A stretch of 34,386 nt of DNA from the NCBI GenBank assembly GCA_050485385.1, contig JBJHBG010000050.1, forward strand, positions 1 through 34,386. The letters are read 5' to 3'. A program made the translations under genes and the position numbers. The notes under the pieces are model-generated. The model had not been told where the DNA came from and ran no database searches. It saw nothing but the letters and a program-made list of their open reading frames with translations. Of the stretch, positions 15,290 to 25,502 are shown piece by piece (positions within the stretch are counted from its first letter, which is position 1; each line of letters opens with the position of its first letter). This stretch comes from RECO01 sp050485385 (GTDB taxonomy: Bacteria; Pseudomonadota; Alphaproteobacteria; Geminicoccales; Geminicoccaceae).

Positions 15290-16519
15290 ATGCGGATCGA
15301 TCTCGGGCGGTTGCAACGCGACATCGAGGCGGTGAACGCGCTCGGCCGCGAGGCGGGGCGGCCGGGCATCAACCGCATCAGCTTCTCCGCTGCCGACATG
15401 GCTGGGCGCCGCTGGCTGATGGGGCGGCTGGAGGCGGCGGGCCTGCGCGCGCGCATGGACGCCGTCGGCAACGTGACGGGTCGCTGGGAGGTGGGCAGCG
15501 GGCCGGCCGTGCTGGCGGGCTCGCACCTCGACACCGTGCCCGACGGTGGCCCGTTCGACGGCACGCTCGGCGTCTGCGCGGCCCTGGAAGCCGTGCGCGC
15601 GATGCAGGACGCGGGTCTTGCGCCGGCCCGCCCCGTCGAGGTCGTCTGCACGGCCGACGAGGAGGGGCGCTTCGGCGGCATGCTCGGTTCGGAGGCACTG
15701 TGCGGCCTACTCGCGCCGGGCTGGATCGAACGGGCGGTTGCCGATGACGGCATCCGCCTTTGGGACGCGATGACCGCCCGCGGGCTGCGACCCGGCGAGG
15801 CCGCGAGCGCGGCCCGAGACCCCGCCGATATCGCCGTCTTTCTCGAGCTGCACGTGGAGCAGGGGCCAGTGTTGGAGGCGGCGGGCGACCACGTCGCCAT
15901 CGCCACCGGGGCGTCCGGCTGCTTCAACTGGACGATCACCCTCGACGGTGTCGCCAATCATTCGGGCACCACGCCCATGGACCGGCGCCGGGATGCGCTG
16001 CGGGGCCTCGCCGCCTTTGCCCACGGCCTCGACGACGTGATCGCTGCCGCCGGCGGCGCGGCGACGCGACTCACCGTCGGGCGCGTGGCGCTGGAGCCGA
16101 ACTTCCCGCACAGCATCGCCGGTAGGGCCACCTTCTCGTTGATCGGTCGCGACCCCGACCGGGCGGTCATGTGCGCCGTCGCCGACGCTTGTCGGGACAC
16201 CTTGGAGCGCGCCGCCCACGCGCATGGCCTCGGCCTCGAGGTCGTCGAGGCGAGCTGGCTGGATCCGCAACGCCTGGATGCGGGCGTCGCGGGCGTCCTC
16301 GAAGGGGAGGCGGCGGCACTCGGGCTGCGTTACCGGCGCATGGTGTCCGGTGCCGGCCACGACGCCCAGACCTTCGCGCGCGTCGTCCCCTCGGGGCTGA
16401 TGTTCTGCCCCTCGGTCGGCGGCATCAGCCATGCGCCGGCGGAGTGGACCGAGTGGGCCGACGTCGAGCGCGCGGCCAACCTGCTCGCCCGCGCCATCGC
16501 CCGCTTCGCCCTTCGCTGA
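15290..16519 (+). CDS. M20-family N-carbamoyl-L-amino-acid hydrolase / allantoate-type amidohydrolase
   Basis: A 409-residue metal-dependent amidase of the hydantoinase/carbamoylase branch of peptidase family M20. Metal ligands are visible in the usual order: H79 and D90 (SHLDTVPDGGPFDG), E124/E125 (DEEGRFGG), H188 (ELHVEQGP) and the late His in SGAGHDAQ. GISHAPAEWTEW is the conserved C-terminal block. The dimerisation lid lies around 215-325. It hydrolyses an N-carbamoyl or ureido bond, releasing ammonia and carbon dioxide. Candidate substrates are N-carbamoyl amino acids, ureidopropionate or allantoate. ATG 15290 has GGAGG five bases upstream. It is divergent from the ABC importer and followed by an HpxZ/AtzH-like gene. 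Confidence 0.9.
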   Translation: MRIDLGRLQRDIEAVNALGREAGRPGINRISFSAADMAGRRWLMGRLEAAGLRARMDAVGNVTGRWEVGSGPAVLAGSHLDTVPDGGPFDGTLGVCAALEAVRAMQDAGLAPARPVEVVCTADEEGRFGGMLGSEALCGLLAPGWIERAVADDGIRLWDAMTARGLRPGEAASAARDPADIAVFLELHVEQGPVLEAAGDHVAIATGASGCFNWTITLDGVANHSGTTPMDRRRDALRGLAAFAHGLDDVIAAAGGAATRLTVGRVALEPNFPHSIAGRATFSLIGRDPDRAVMCAVADACRDTLERAAHAHGLGLEVVEASWLDPQRLDAGVAGVLEGEAAALGLRYRRMVSGAGHDAQTFARVVPSGLMFCPSVGGISHAPAEWTEWADVERAANLLARAIARFALR

Positions 16520-16585
16520 TGCGGCCGGCGGCGAAAGATGCGACGATGGCGCCTCGACCCACCCTGCGAGGACGACAGCCGAGCG

Positions 16586-16990
16586 ATGGACGATTTCACC
16601 CCGAACCTTCCCGACGTGGTGGCCGAGGTCACCGCCGCCTTCGAGCGTTACGAGACGGCACTGGAGACGAAGGACGTGGAGGTGCTGGACGGCACCTTCT
16701 GGAACAGCCCGCACACCATCCGCTACGCGCTCTACGAGAACGGCTACGGCTTCGACGAGATCCACGCCCACCGCGTCCGTCGCAAGAAGGGCACGGGCAT
16801 CAAGGGCGAGCGGCTGCGGCTCGAAATCCTGACGCTCGGTCGCTGCTTCGCCACGGTCAACCTGGAGTTCCAGGTCCGCGGCCACGACGTGGTCGGTCGG
16901 CAGAGCCAGACCTGGGTGAAGTTCCCCGATCTCGGCTGGAAGGTGGTCGCCGCCCACGTCTCCACCATGGACGGGATCAAGCCCTACTGA
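16586..16990 (+). CDS. HpxZ/AtzH-like protein (DUF3225, NTF2-like fold)
   Basis: A 134-residue small cytosolic protein with an NTF2/SnoaL-like pattern. PDVVAEVTAAFERYETALE is the first helix, VEVLDGTFWNSPHTIRY the conserved entry, and a late QTWVKFPDLGWKVVAAHVS strand pair closes the cone. This matches HpxZ of the purine-catabolic hpx cluster and AtzH of the cyanurate pathway, where it accompanies the amidase AtzE/HpxY and the small AtzG/HpxX. Neither of those partners is here; an M20 carbamoylase precedes it by 66 bp. It may convert a cyclic or acyclic ureide intermediate before or after the carbamoylase step. ATG 16586 gives the family N-terminus. Confidence 0.82.
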   Translation: MDDFTPNLPDVVAEVTAAFERYETALETKDVEVLDGTFWNSPHTIRYALYENGYGFDEIHAHRVRRKKGTGIKGERLRLEILTLGRCFATVNLEFQVRGHDVVGRQSQTWVKFPDLGWKVVAAHVSTMDGIKPY

Positions 16991-16994
16991 GTGG

Positions 16995-20216
<3,222 letters not shown>

Positions 20217-20318
20217 GCGCCGGAACCCGACCTGACCAAGCGATGACGCCGCTGTTACGCCCAAGCCGGCCATCGGGCAATGGGCGCCATGCGGGAGCGG
20301 CCGTTGACGTCGCCCAAG

Positions 20319-20347
20319 CCGTCGATGATCCTCGCGACCATCGACGG
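20319..20347. promoter_or_regulatory. perfect 9-bp inverted repeat between divergent genes
   Basis: CCGTCGATG (20319-20327) and CATCGACGG (20339-20347) are exact inverted copies with an 11-bp spacer. They lie between the divergent cyclase (start 20216) and DASS transporter (start 20460) genes. The centre-to-centre distance of 20 bp, two helical turns, suits a dimeric regulator. TTGACG at 20304 could be a -35 element, but no convincing -10 follows. Confidence 0.35.
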
Positions 20348-20459
20348 CCTGCGCGCCGCCGCGCCGCGCGCCCCCGGACCCGATCCGAATCGGACAGGAC
20401 ATGACGACCGAGACCACGCCCCGCTCGCGGGTGAGGGCGCCGATCGAAGGATGTGGCCG

Positions 20460-21863
20460 ATGACGTCGTCGCCGACTTGGCGCGGTGCGGCGGTCCTGAT
20501 TGCGGCGCTGGTACTGGCGGTCGCGGTACGGGCCGGCGGCGGCGACGGCGCCGCCGCGACCGGGGCCGGACTGCTCGTCTTCGCCATCGGATTTTGGGCG
20601 CTGGCTCTGCTGCCGGAAGCGCTGACCGGCCTCGTCTTCCTCGTCGGGGCCGTGATCGTCGGGGTGGCGCCGCCGGCGGCGGTGCTCGCCGGCTTCACCA
20701 CGGGCGCGTTCTGGCTGATCTTCGCGGGCCTGCTCCTGGGCACCGCCGTCACCCGGACCGGCCTCGCGGACTGGCTGTTGGCCCGCACGCTGCCGGCCCG
20801 TCTGCGGCAGGCCGGCCGCGGCGTCGGCTACGGCACGCTGGTCGGGGTGGTCGTCGCCTTCGCCGGTGGGCTCGGCTTCCTGCTGCCGGCAACCTCGGGT
20901 CGCGTGGTGCTGCTCGTGCCGCTCGTCCTCGCGCTGGCCGAGCGGGCCGGCTACGCCGCCGGCAGCCGAGGCCGCATCGGCCTCGTCGTCGCCGGCGCCG
21001 TCGGCACCTTCGTCATCCCCATCGCCGTGCTGCCGGCCAACCTGCCGAACGTCGTGCTGGCCGGCTCGCTGGAAGCGCTGCACGGCGTCACCTTGACCTA
21101 CGGTGCCTATCTGGCGCTGCACTACCCGGTCGTCGCCGCAATCAAGGGCGTCGCCCTCGTCGTCATCGTCACGGTCCTGTTCCGCGACGTGCCGACGCCC
21201 GTCGGCGAAGGGCCGGACGACGCGGCTGCGGCGCCGGTGCTCGGCGAAGATGCGCGGCGGCTCGCGGTGGTGCTGGCGGCGACGCTCGCCTTGTGGGCGA
21301 CCGACGTCGTCCACGGCGTCGCCGCCGGCTGGATCGGCATGGCCGCCGCCATCGTGTGCCTGCTGCCGCGCACGCGCATCCTGCCGTTCCAGCAACTCGC
21401 GACCGGCCCCTATCTGCCGCTCCTGCTCTACGTCGGCGCGGTGCTCGGGGTGGCGTCGGTGATGACCGCGACGGGGCTGGGTGCGGCCCTTGGCCGTCAC
21501 CTGCTCGCCGTCGTGCCGCTCCAGGGTGCCAGCGACGCGGCCGTACTCGTCTGGCTCGCGGCTCTGGGCGCCTTCAGCGGCCTCGTCGCCACCATGCCGG
21601 GCGCCCCCGCCGTGGCAGTGCCGTCGTTCCCGGAGATTGCCGCGTTGACGGGATGGTCGATCGAGGCCATCGGCATGGCGCAGGTGCTCGGCTACGCGAC
21701 GCCGCTCTTTCCCTATCAGGTGCCGCCCTTCGTCGTGGCGATGGCGATGGCCGGCATCCCCGCCGCGGCGATGACCCGTACGCTCTTGTGGCTGGCCGTG
21801 ACGACCACACCCCCGATGCTGGTCGCCGCCTACGTCTGGTGGGGACTGCTCGGCTGGCTCTGA
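20460..21863 (+). CDS. DASS/SLC13-type anion transporter
   Basis: A 467-residue inner-membrane protein with about eleven to twelve hydrophobic segments, built as two similar halves. The first half has LLPATSGRVVLLVPLVLALAE, the position of the first Ser-Asn-Thr-like substrate loop of divalent-anion:sodium symporters. The second half has GLVATMPGAPAVAVPSFPEIA at the matching place. Members take up sulfate, dicarboxylates or citrate with sodium; the usual SNT signature is not intact, so the substrate is open. ATG 20460 is preferred because GAAGGA lies eight bases upstream; ATG 20451 is nearly on top of that site. It points towards the GntR gene, convergent with it. Confidence 0.82.
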   Translation: MTSSPTWRGAAVLIAALVLAVAVRAGGGDGAAATGAGLLVFAIGFWALALLPEALTGLVFLVGAVIVGVAPPAAVLAGFTTGAFWLIFAGLLLGTAVTRTGLADWLLARTLPARLRQAGRGVGYGTLVGVVVAFAGGLGFLLPATSGRVVLLVPLVLALAERAGYAAGSRGRIGLVVAGAVGTFVIPIAVLPANLPNVVLAGSLEALHGVTLTYGAYLALHYPVVAAIKGVALVVIVTVLFRDVPTPVGEGPDDAAAAPVLGEDARRLAVVLAATLALWATDVVHGVAAGWIGMAAAIVCLLPRTRILPFQQLATGPYLPLLLYVGAVLGVASVMTATGLGAALGRHLLAVVPLQGASDAAVLVWLAALGAFSGLVATMPGAPAVAVPSFPEIAALTGWSIEAIGMAQVLGYATPLFPYQVPPFVVAMAMAGIPAAAMTRTLLWLAVTTTPPMLVAAYVWWGLLGWL

Positions 21864-21891
21864 GGCCGCGTCCTCGCGTTGACAGCTCCTG

Positions 21892-21905
21892 TTTCATCGA
21901 TGAAA
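21892..21905. repeat. perfect 14-bp palindrome TTTCATCGATGAAA
   Basis: A perfect palindrome in a short A/T-rich patch between the convergent DASS transporter (stop 21863) and GntR regulator (stop 21937). It could be a protein-binding site or part of a bidirectional hairpin. No other copy was noticed in the window. Confidence 0.4.
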
Positions 21906-21936
21906 TTGCGCACGAACGGCGAAACGGGCGGTTCGC

Positions 21937-22698
21937 TCAGCGCGTGCTCGCGGCGATGGCCGCCGCGGGCGGTCGCGCCCTCGAGCGTCGTGCCGGGCGG
22001 ATCGCCTCGTCGGCAAGCCATTCTTGCAGCTGGGAGACGGTGTTCTGGAAGTGGGTCCGCAGGCGCTCGCAGGCGACGGGCAGATCGCGGTCGAGGACCG
22101 ACTGCATGATCGACCGATGCTCGTCGTGGATGTCGCGGCGCGCGCCCACCTGGAGCAGCGTGGCGCGGCGGTAGCGCTCGCACTTGTCGTTGATGGCGGC
22201 CCGCACCTCGAGCAGCGTCCGCGACGGACAGGCGGCCACCAGCGCCGTGTGAAAGGCCCGGTTGGCTTCCTCCCAGCGGTCGATGGCGGCGGCGGAATCG
22301 TTGCCCGCCAAGAGCCTGTCGGCGCGTTCCAAAAGGTAGCCGGCCGCGACGACGTTCGCTTCCCAGCGCTCGTCGCCGTGGGCGAGCGAGAGCCGGAGTG
22401 CGGCGAGTTCGACCTCGGTCCGCGCGACGTTGAGGTCGACGAATTCGGCGGCGGAGAGCGGCGCGACCTGAAAGCCGCGGCCGCCATGCGCGACCACCAG
22501 CCCCTCGGCGGTGAGCCGCTGCAGGGCCTCGCGCATCGGTGTCGGCCCCACCTCGTAGAGGAGGCGCACGCGCTCGATCCGCATGCGCTCGCCGGGCCGG
22601 CGTATCCCGGCGATGATGTCGCGCCGGAGACCTGCGTAGGCGGTGGCGACGGCCGTCGCTTCGGCCGTCGCCGCGTCCTTGCCGTGCCGTATCGTCAT
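21937..22698 (-). CDS. GntR-family transcriptional regulator, FCD subfamily
   Basis: A 253-residue DNA-binding regulator. Residues about 20-85 form the winged helix-turn-helix (YAGLRRDIIAGIRRPGERMR, then GPTPMREALQRLTAEGLV). Residues about 95-225 form the all-helical FCD ligand domain with metal or acid-binding positions around RWEEANRAFHTALV and DEHRSIMQSVLDRD. Such proteins sense small carboxylic acids. ATG 22698 has AAGGGG upstream. It is divergent from tctC, with a 278-bp shared control region, so it most likely regulates the tct operon and itself. A candidate operator is listed separately. Confidence 0.92.
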   Translation of the reverse strand: MTIRHGKDAATAEATAVATAYAGLRRDIIAGIRRPGERMRIERVRLLYEVGPTPMREALQRLTAEGLVVAHGGRGFQVAPLSAAEFVDLNVARTEVELAALRLSLAHGDERWEANVVAAGYLLERADRLLAGNDSAAAIDRWEEANRAFHTALVAACPSRTLLEVRAAINDKCERYRRATLLQVGARRDIHDEHRSIMQSVLDRDLPVACERLRTHFQNTVSQLQEWLADEAIRPARRSRARPPAAAIAASTR

Positions 22699-22780
22699 GT
22701 CGCCCCTTCGTTCGACGCCCGGCGCCGTAGTCGTCGACCTGACCGTATCCAGAGACGGCTGTCCAGGCGCGGCGTCGGCC

Positions 22781-22826
22781 TTGACCCTGGCATCCCCTGC
22801 AAATACCGTCCGCGCGGGGTGTTTGC
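22781..22826 (+). promoter_or_regulatory. candidate tctC promoter with overlapping inverted repeat
   Basis: TTGACC (22781-22786) could be a -35 box, with TACCGT (22804-22809) 17 bp further as a poor -10. Overlapping the latter is an inverted repeat, GCAAATACC (22799-22807) and GGTGTTTGC (22818-22826), matching at 8 of 9 positions. This would be a sensible repressor site for the divergent GntR protein. The repeat is visible; the roles are inferred. Confidence 0.35.
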
Positions 22827-22976
22827 TAGGACTTCGATCTTGCACCACGGGATCGGTCCTGCGGCCGGCCGCCAAGTCGCCCCGGCGGGCACGACTACGT
22901 TCCGCCGGTCGAGACCAAGTAACGACGCGGGTCCGCTGCCGATGTCGCGGGCTCCGAGCAGCGGAGGAACCAGCCG

Positions 22977-23966
22977 ATGACCATAGGAACGCGACGCGCC
23001 TGGGCGATGGGTGCCGCCGCGGCGGTGGCCTTGCTCGTGGGCATGCCCGGCACCGCGAGCGCCTTTCCCGAGCGGCCGATCCAGGTGATCGTGCCCTTCC
23101 CGGCGGGCGGTACCACCGACGTGGTGGCGCGGGTCTTTGCCGAGCACATGGCGGGCACGCTGGGCCAGCCGGTGGTGGTCGAGAATCGCGCCGGCGGCGG
23201 CGGCTCGGTGGGGGCCGACGTGGTCGCCCGTGCCGAGGCCGACGGCCACACGCTGCTGTTCCACAACATCACCTTCTCGGCCACCACCACGATGATGGAG
23301 GAAGAAGGCCGGGCGCTGCACTCCATGGACGACTTCGCCCCGGTTTCGGTCGCGGTGACGGTGCCGATGCTGCTGCTCGCCCATCCGAGCCTGGAGGTGA
23401 ACGATCTGAACGAGCTGGTGGAACTCGCGCGCGAGCGTGCCGAGGGCGGCGATCCCCTCTTCTACGGCTCCACCGGACCCGGCTCGATCATGAATCTGGT
23501 GGGCGAGACGATCAAGTTGGAGGCCGATATCGACATGGATCACGTGCCGTTCCCCGGTGCGGCACCCATGGTCGCGGACCTCGTCGCCGGGCGCCTCGAC
23601 TTCGGCGGCGACCAGCTTTCGACCTCGCTGGAGCACGCGCGGAGCGGCCGCCTGACCGGCCTTGCGGTGATGGCCGGCGAGCGCTGGGACGCGCTGCCGG
23701 ACGTGCCGTCGGTGGTCGAACTCGGCTTCGACAGCCTCAATTTGCGGGGCTTCAACGGCTTCATTGCGCCTGCCGGGACGCCGCGCGACGTCATCGATCA
23801 GATCCGCGCCGCGACCGTCGCTGCCGCCGAGGACGACGCCGTGCGGCAGCGCATGGCCGACATGGGTGCCGTGCCCTGGGCATCGACGCCCGAGGAGTTC
23901 GAGGAGGTGCTGCAGGAGCAGGTCGCCGCCATGCGGCCTCTGGTCCAGCAACTCGCCGGACAGTAA
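22977..23966 (+). CDS. tctC: tripartite tricarboxylate transporter substrate-binding protein (TctC/Bug family)
   Basis: A 329-residue periplasmic binding protein. A signal peptide (about 1-30, ending GTASA) is followed by the Bug-family opening FPERPIQVIVPFPAGGTTDVVAR and VENRAGGGGSVGAD. GSTGPGSIMNL and VPFPGAAPMVADLVAGRLDF are the later conserved ligand-loop blocks. It binds a carboxylate and hands it to the TctA/TctB membrane pair downstream. GGAGGA lies eight bases before ATG 22977. It is the first gene of a four-gene run (tctC, FAH enzyme, tctB, tctA), divergent from a GntR regulator. Confidence 0.93.
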   Translation: MTIGTRRAWAMGAAAAVALLVGMPGTASAFPERPIQVIVPFPAGGTTDVVARVFAEHMAGTLGQPVVVENRAGGGGSVGADVVARAEADGHTLLFHNITFSATTTMMEEEGRALHSMDDFAPVSVAVTVPMLLLAHPSLEVNDLNELVELARERAEGGDPLFYGSTGPGSIMNLVGETIKLEADIDMDHVPFPGAAPMVADLVAGRLDFGGDQLSTSLEHARSGRLTGLAVMAGERWDALPDVPSVVELGFDSLNLRGFNGFIAPAGTPRDVIDQIRAATVAAAEDDAVRQRMADMGAVPWASTPEEFEEVLQEQVAAMRPLVQQLAGQ

Positions 23967-24069
23967 TCGCTCCACCCGGCCGAAGGCGGCGCGTCGGTAG
24001 GCGTCCCGCTTTCGGTCGCTTCGTTCGACCACCAAGGCGGCCGTGCCGCCAGAACCGACGGAAACCCAG

Positions 24070-24918
24070 ATGAAGCTTCTACGCTACGGCCCCGACGGCG
24101 CCGAAAAGCCCGGCATGCTCGACGCAGACGGCAAGATCCGCGACCTCAGCGGCGTCGTTCCCGACCTTGCGGGCGACGTGCTCTCGCCGGAGGGCCTCGC
24201 CCGCCTCGAGGCGCTCGATCCCGCATCCCTGCCGCTCGTCTCCGGCAACCCGCGGCTCGGTCCGCCGGTGGTGCCGAAGAAGAACTTCGTCTGCATCGGC
24301 CTCAACTACGCCGACCACGCCGCCGAGACCGGCGCCGCGGTGCCGACCGAGCCGATCGTCTTCATGAAGTCGCTCAGCGCGCTCTGCGGCCCGAACGACG
24401 ACACGATCATCCCGCCGAACTCACTCAAGACCGACTGGGAGTGCGAACTCGCCATCGTCATCGGCCGCACCGCGCGCCGGGTGAGCGAGGCCGACGCGCT
24501 CGACTACGTCGCCGGCTATACCCTCTGCAACGACGTCTCCGAGCGGGAGTGGCAGGCCGAGCGCGGCGGGGCCTGGGACAAGGGCAAGGGCTTCGAGACC
24601 TTCGGCCCGCTCGGCCCCTGGCTGGTCACCAAGGACGAGGTGCCCGACCCGCAGGACCTCGCCATGCAGACCGACGTCGACGGCAAGCGGATGCAGGACG
24701 GCTCGACCAAGACCATGGTCTTCGGCGTCAAGCAGCTCATCGCCTATGTGAGCTTCTGCTTCGTCCTCCATCCGGGCGACGTCATCGCCACCGGCACGCC
24801 GCCGGGCGTCGGCCTCGGCCAGAAGCCGGAGCCCGTGTTCCTGAAGGCCGGTCAGGAGGTGCGGTTGCGCATCGCCGGGCTCGGCGAGCAGGTTCACCGG
24901 ATGGTCGCCGCCAGCTAG
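24070..24918 (+). CDS. fumarylacetoacetate hydrolase family protein
   Basis: A 282-residue enzyme of the FAH superfamily, which cleaves or isomerises beta-diketo or 2-keto acids with a divalent metal. Visible are KNFVCIGLNYADHAAE, the metal-binding E-x-E in DWECELAIVIGR, the NDVSEREWQ loop, KGFETFGPLGPW and ATGTPPGVGLG. Members include 2-hydroxyhepta-2,4-dienedioate isomerase, 2-keto-4-pentenoate hydratase and a type of ureidoglycolate lyase; residues alone do not decide. Its place inside a tricarboxylate transporter operon suggests that it acts on the imported acid. ATG 24070 is used although its ribosome binding site is weak. A repeat element begins at its stop codon. Confidence 0.9.
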   Translation: MKLLRYGPDGAEKPGMLDADGKIRDLSGVVPDLAGDVLSPEGLARLEALDPASLPLVSGNPRLGPPVVPKKNFVCIGLNYADHAAETGAAVPTEPIVFMKSLSALCGPNDDTIIPPNSLKTDWECELAIVIGRTARRVSEADALDYVAGYTLCNDVSEREWQAERGGAWDKGKGFETFGPLGPWLVTKDEVPDPQDLAMQTDVDGKRMQDGSTKTMVFGVKQLIAYVSFCFVLHPGDVIATGTPPGVGLGQKPEPVFLKAGQEVRLRIAGLGEQVHRMVAAS

Positions 24919-25015
24919 GGGCACCCGATGGTTCCCCCCGGGCCTCGCCAGGCGACGGCTGGCGCCAGCGCCGAGCGGCGGCGGCAACGCCGTCGCCTGG
25001 GGGGCACCGGGGGCC
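24918..25015. repeat. GC-rich intergenic repeat, behind the FAH-family gene
   Basis: CCAGGCGACGGC (24948-24959) and GCCGTCGCCTGG (24989-25000) form a perfect 12-bp inverted repeat around 29 bp. Starting on the last base of the FAH stop codon, GGGGCACC-N4-GGTTCCCC gives a hairpin with one mismatch (24918-24937) like those at 261-282 and 13602-13623. Read on the minus strand the order of parts matches those copies. It occupies most of the FAH-tctB gap. Confidence 0.6.
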
Positions 25016-25049
25016 AAGAACACCCTGTGCCCTCCGCCCGCGTCATGGG

Positions 25050-25502
25050 GTGCCGGCTCTGAAGGTCGACCACCGCGACCTCGTCGGCGGGCTCGCGCTG
25101 TTCGCGATCGGCGCCTTCTTCACGTTCTATGCGGTGGAACTCGGCATCGGCACCACGCGGCGGATGGGGGCCGGCTACTTTCCGATGCTGGGCGGCGTGT
25201 TCGTCATGGCGGCGTCGCTCTTCGTCGTCGGGCCGGCGCTGGCGCGCACCGGTGCGATCGAGCGGCCGTCGTTGCGGCCGTTCCTCGCGGTCGGTGCCGC
25301 CATTGCCGCCTTCGTCGTCGCCATGCCCTTGGTCGGTCTGTTGCCCTCGGTTGTGGTGACCGTGCTGGTGGCGGCGATGGGCGACCGCAAGTCGCGTATC
25401 CTTGCCGCACTGGTCCTTGCCTTCGGCGTCGCGGCGATGGTCTGGGTCGTATTCCTCGTCGTTCTCGGCCTGCCGATGCGGCCGTACCGGATGCCTTTTT
25501 GA
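25050..25502 (+). CDS. tctB: tripartite tricarboxylate transporter small membrane subunit TctB
   Basis: A 150-residue membrane protein with four hydrophobic helices: GGLALFAIGAFFTFYAVEL, then GGVFVMAASLFVVGPAL after the family block GTTRRMGAGYFPM, then FLAVGAAIAAFVVAMPLVGL and a C-terminal helix. TctB partners TctA in the inner membrane. GTG 25050 is the only reasonable start before the first helix; its ribosome binding site is weak. The stop codon TGA (25500-25502) shares its last base with the ATG of tctA, so translation of the two is coupled. Confidence 0.85.
   Translation: MPALKVDHRDLVGGLALFAIGAFFTFYAVELGIGTTRRMGAGYFPMLGGVFVMAASLFVVGPALARTGAIERPSLRPFLAVGAAIAAFVVAMPLVGLLPSVVVTVLVAAMGDRKSRILAALVLAFGVAAMVWVVFLVVLGLPMRPYRMPF

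Noticed and set aside
20280..20459. N-terminal extension of the DASS transporter up to 20280
   Set aside because: The extra 60 residues are polar and Arg/Pro-rich, lie upstream of the first helix, and would cover the divergent control region; a better ribosome binding site precedes 20460.
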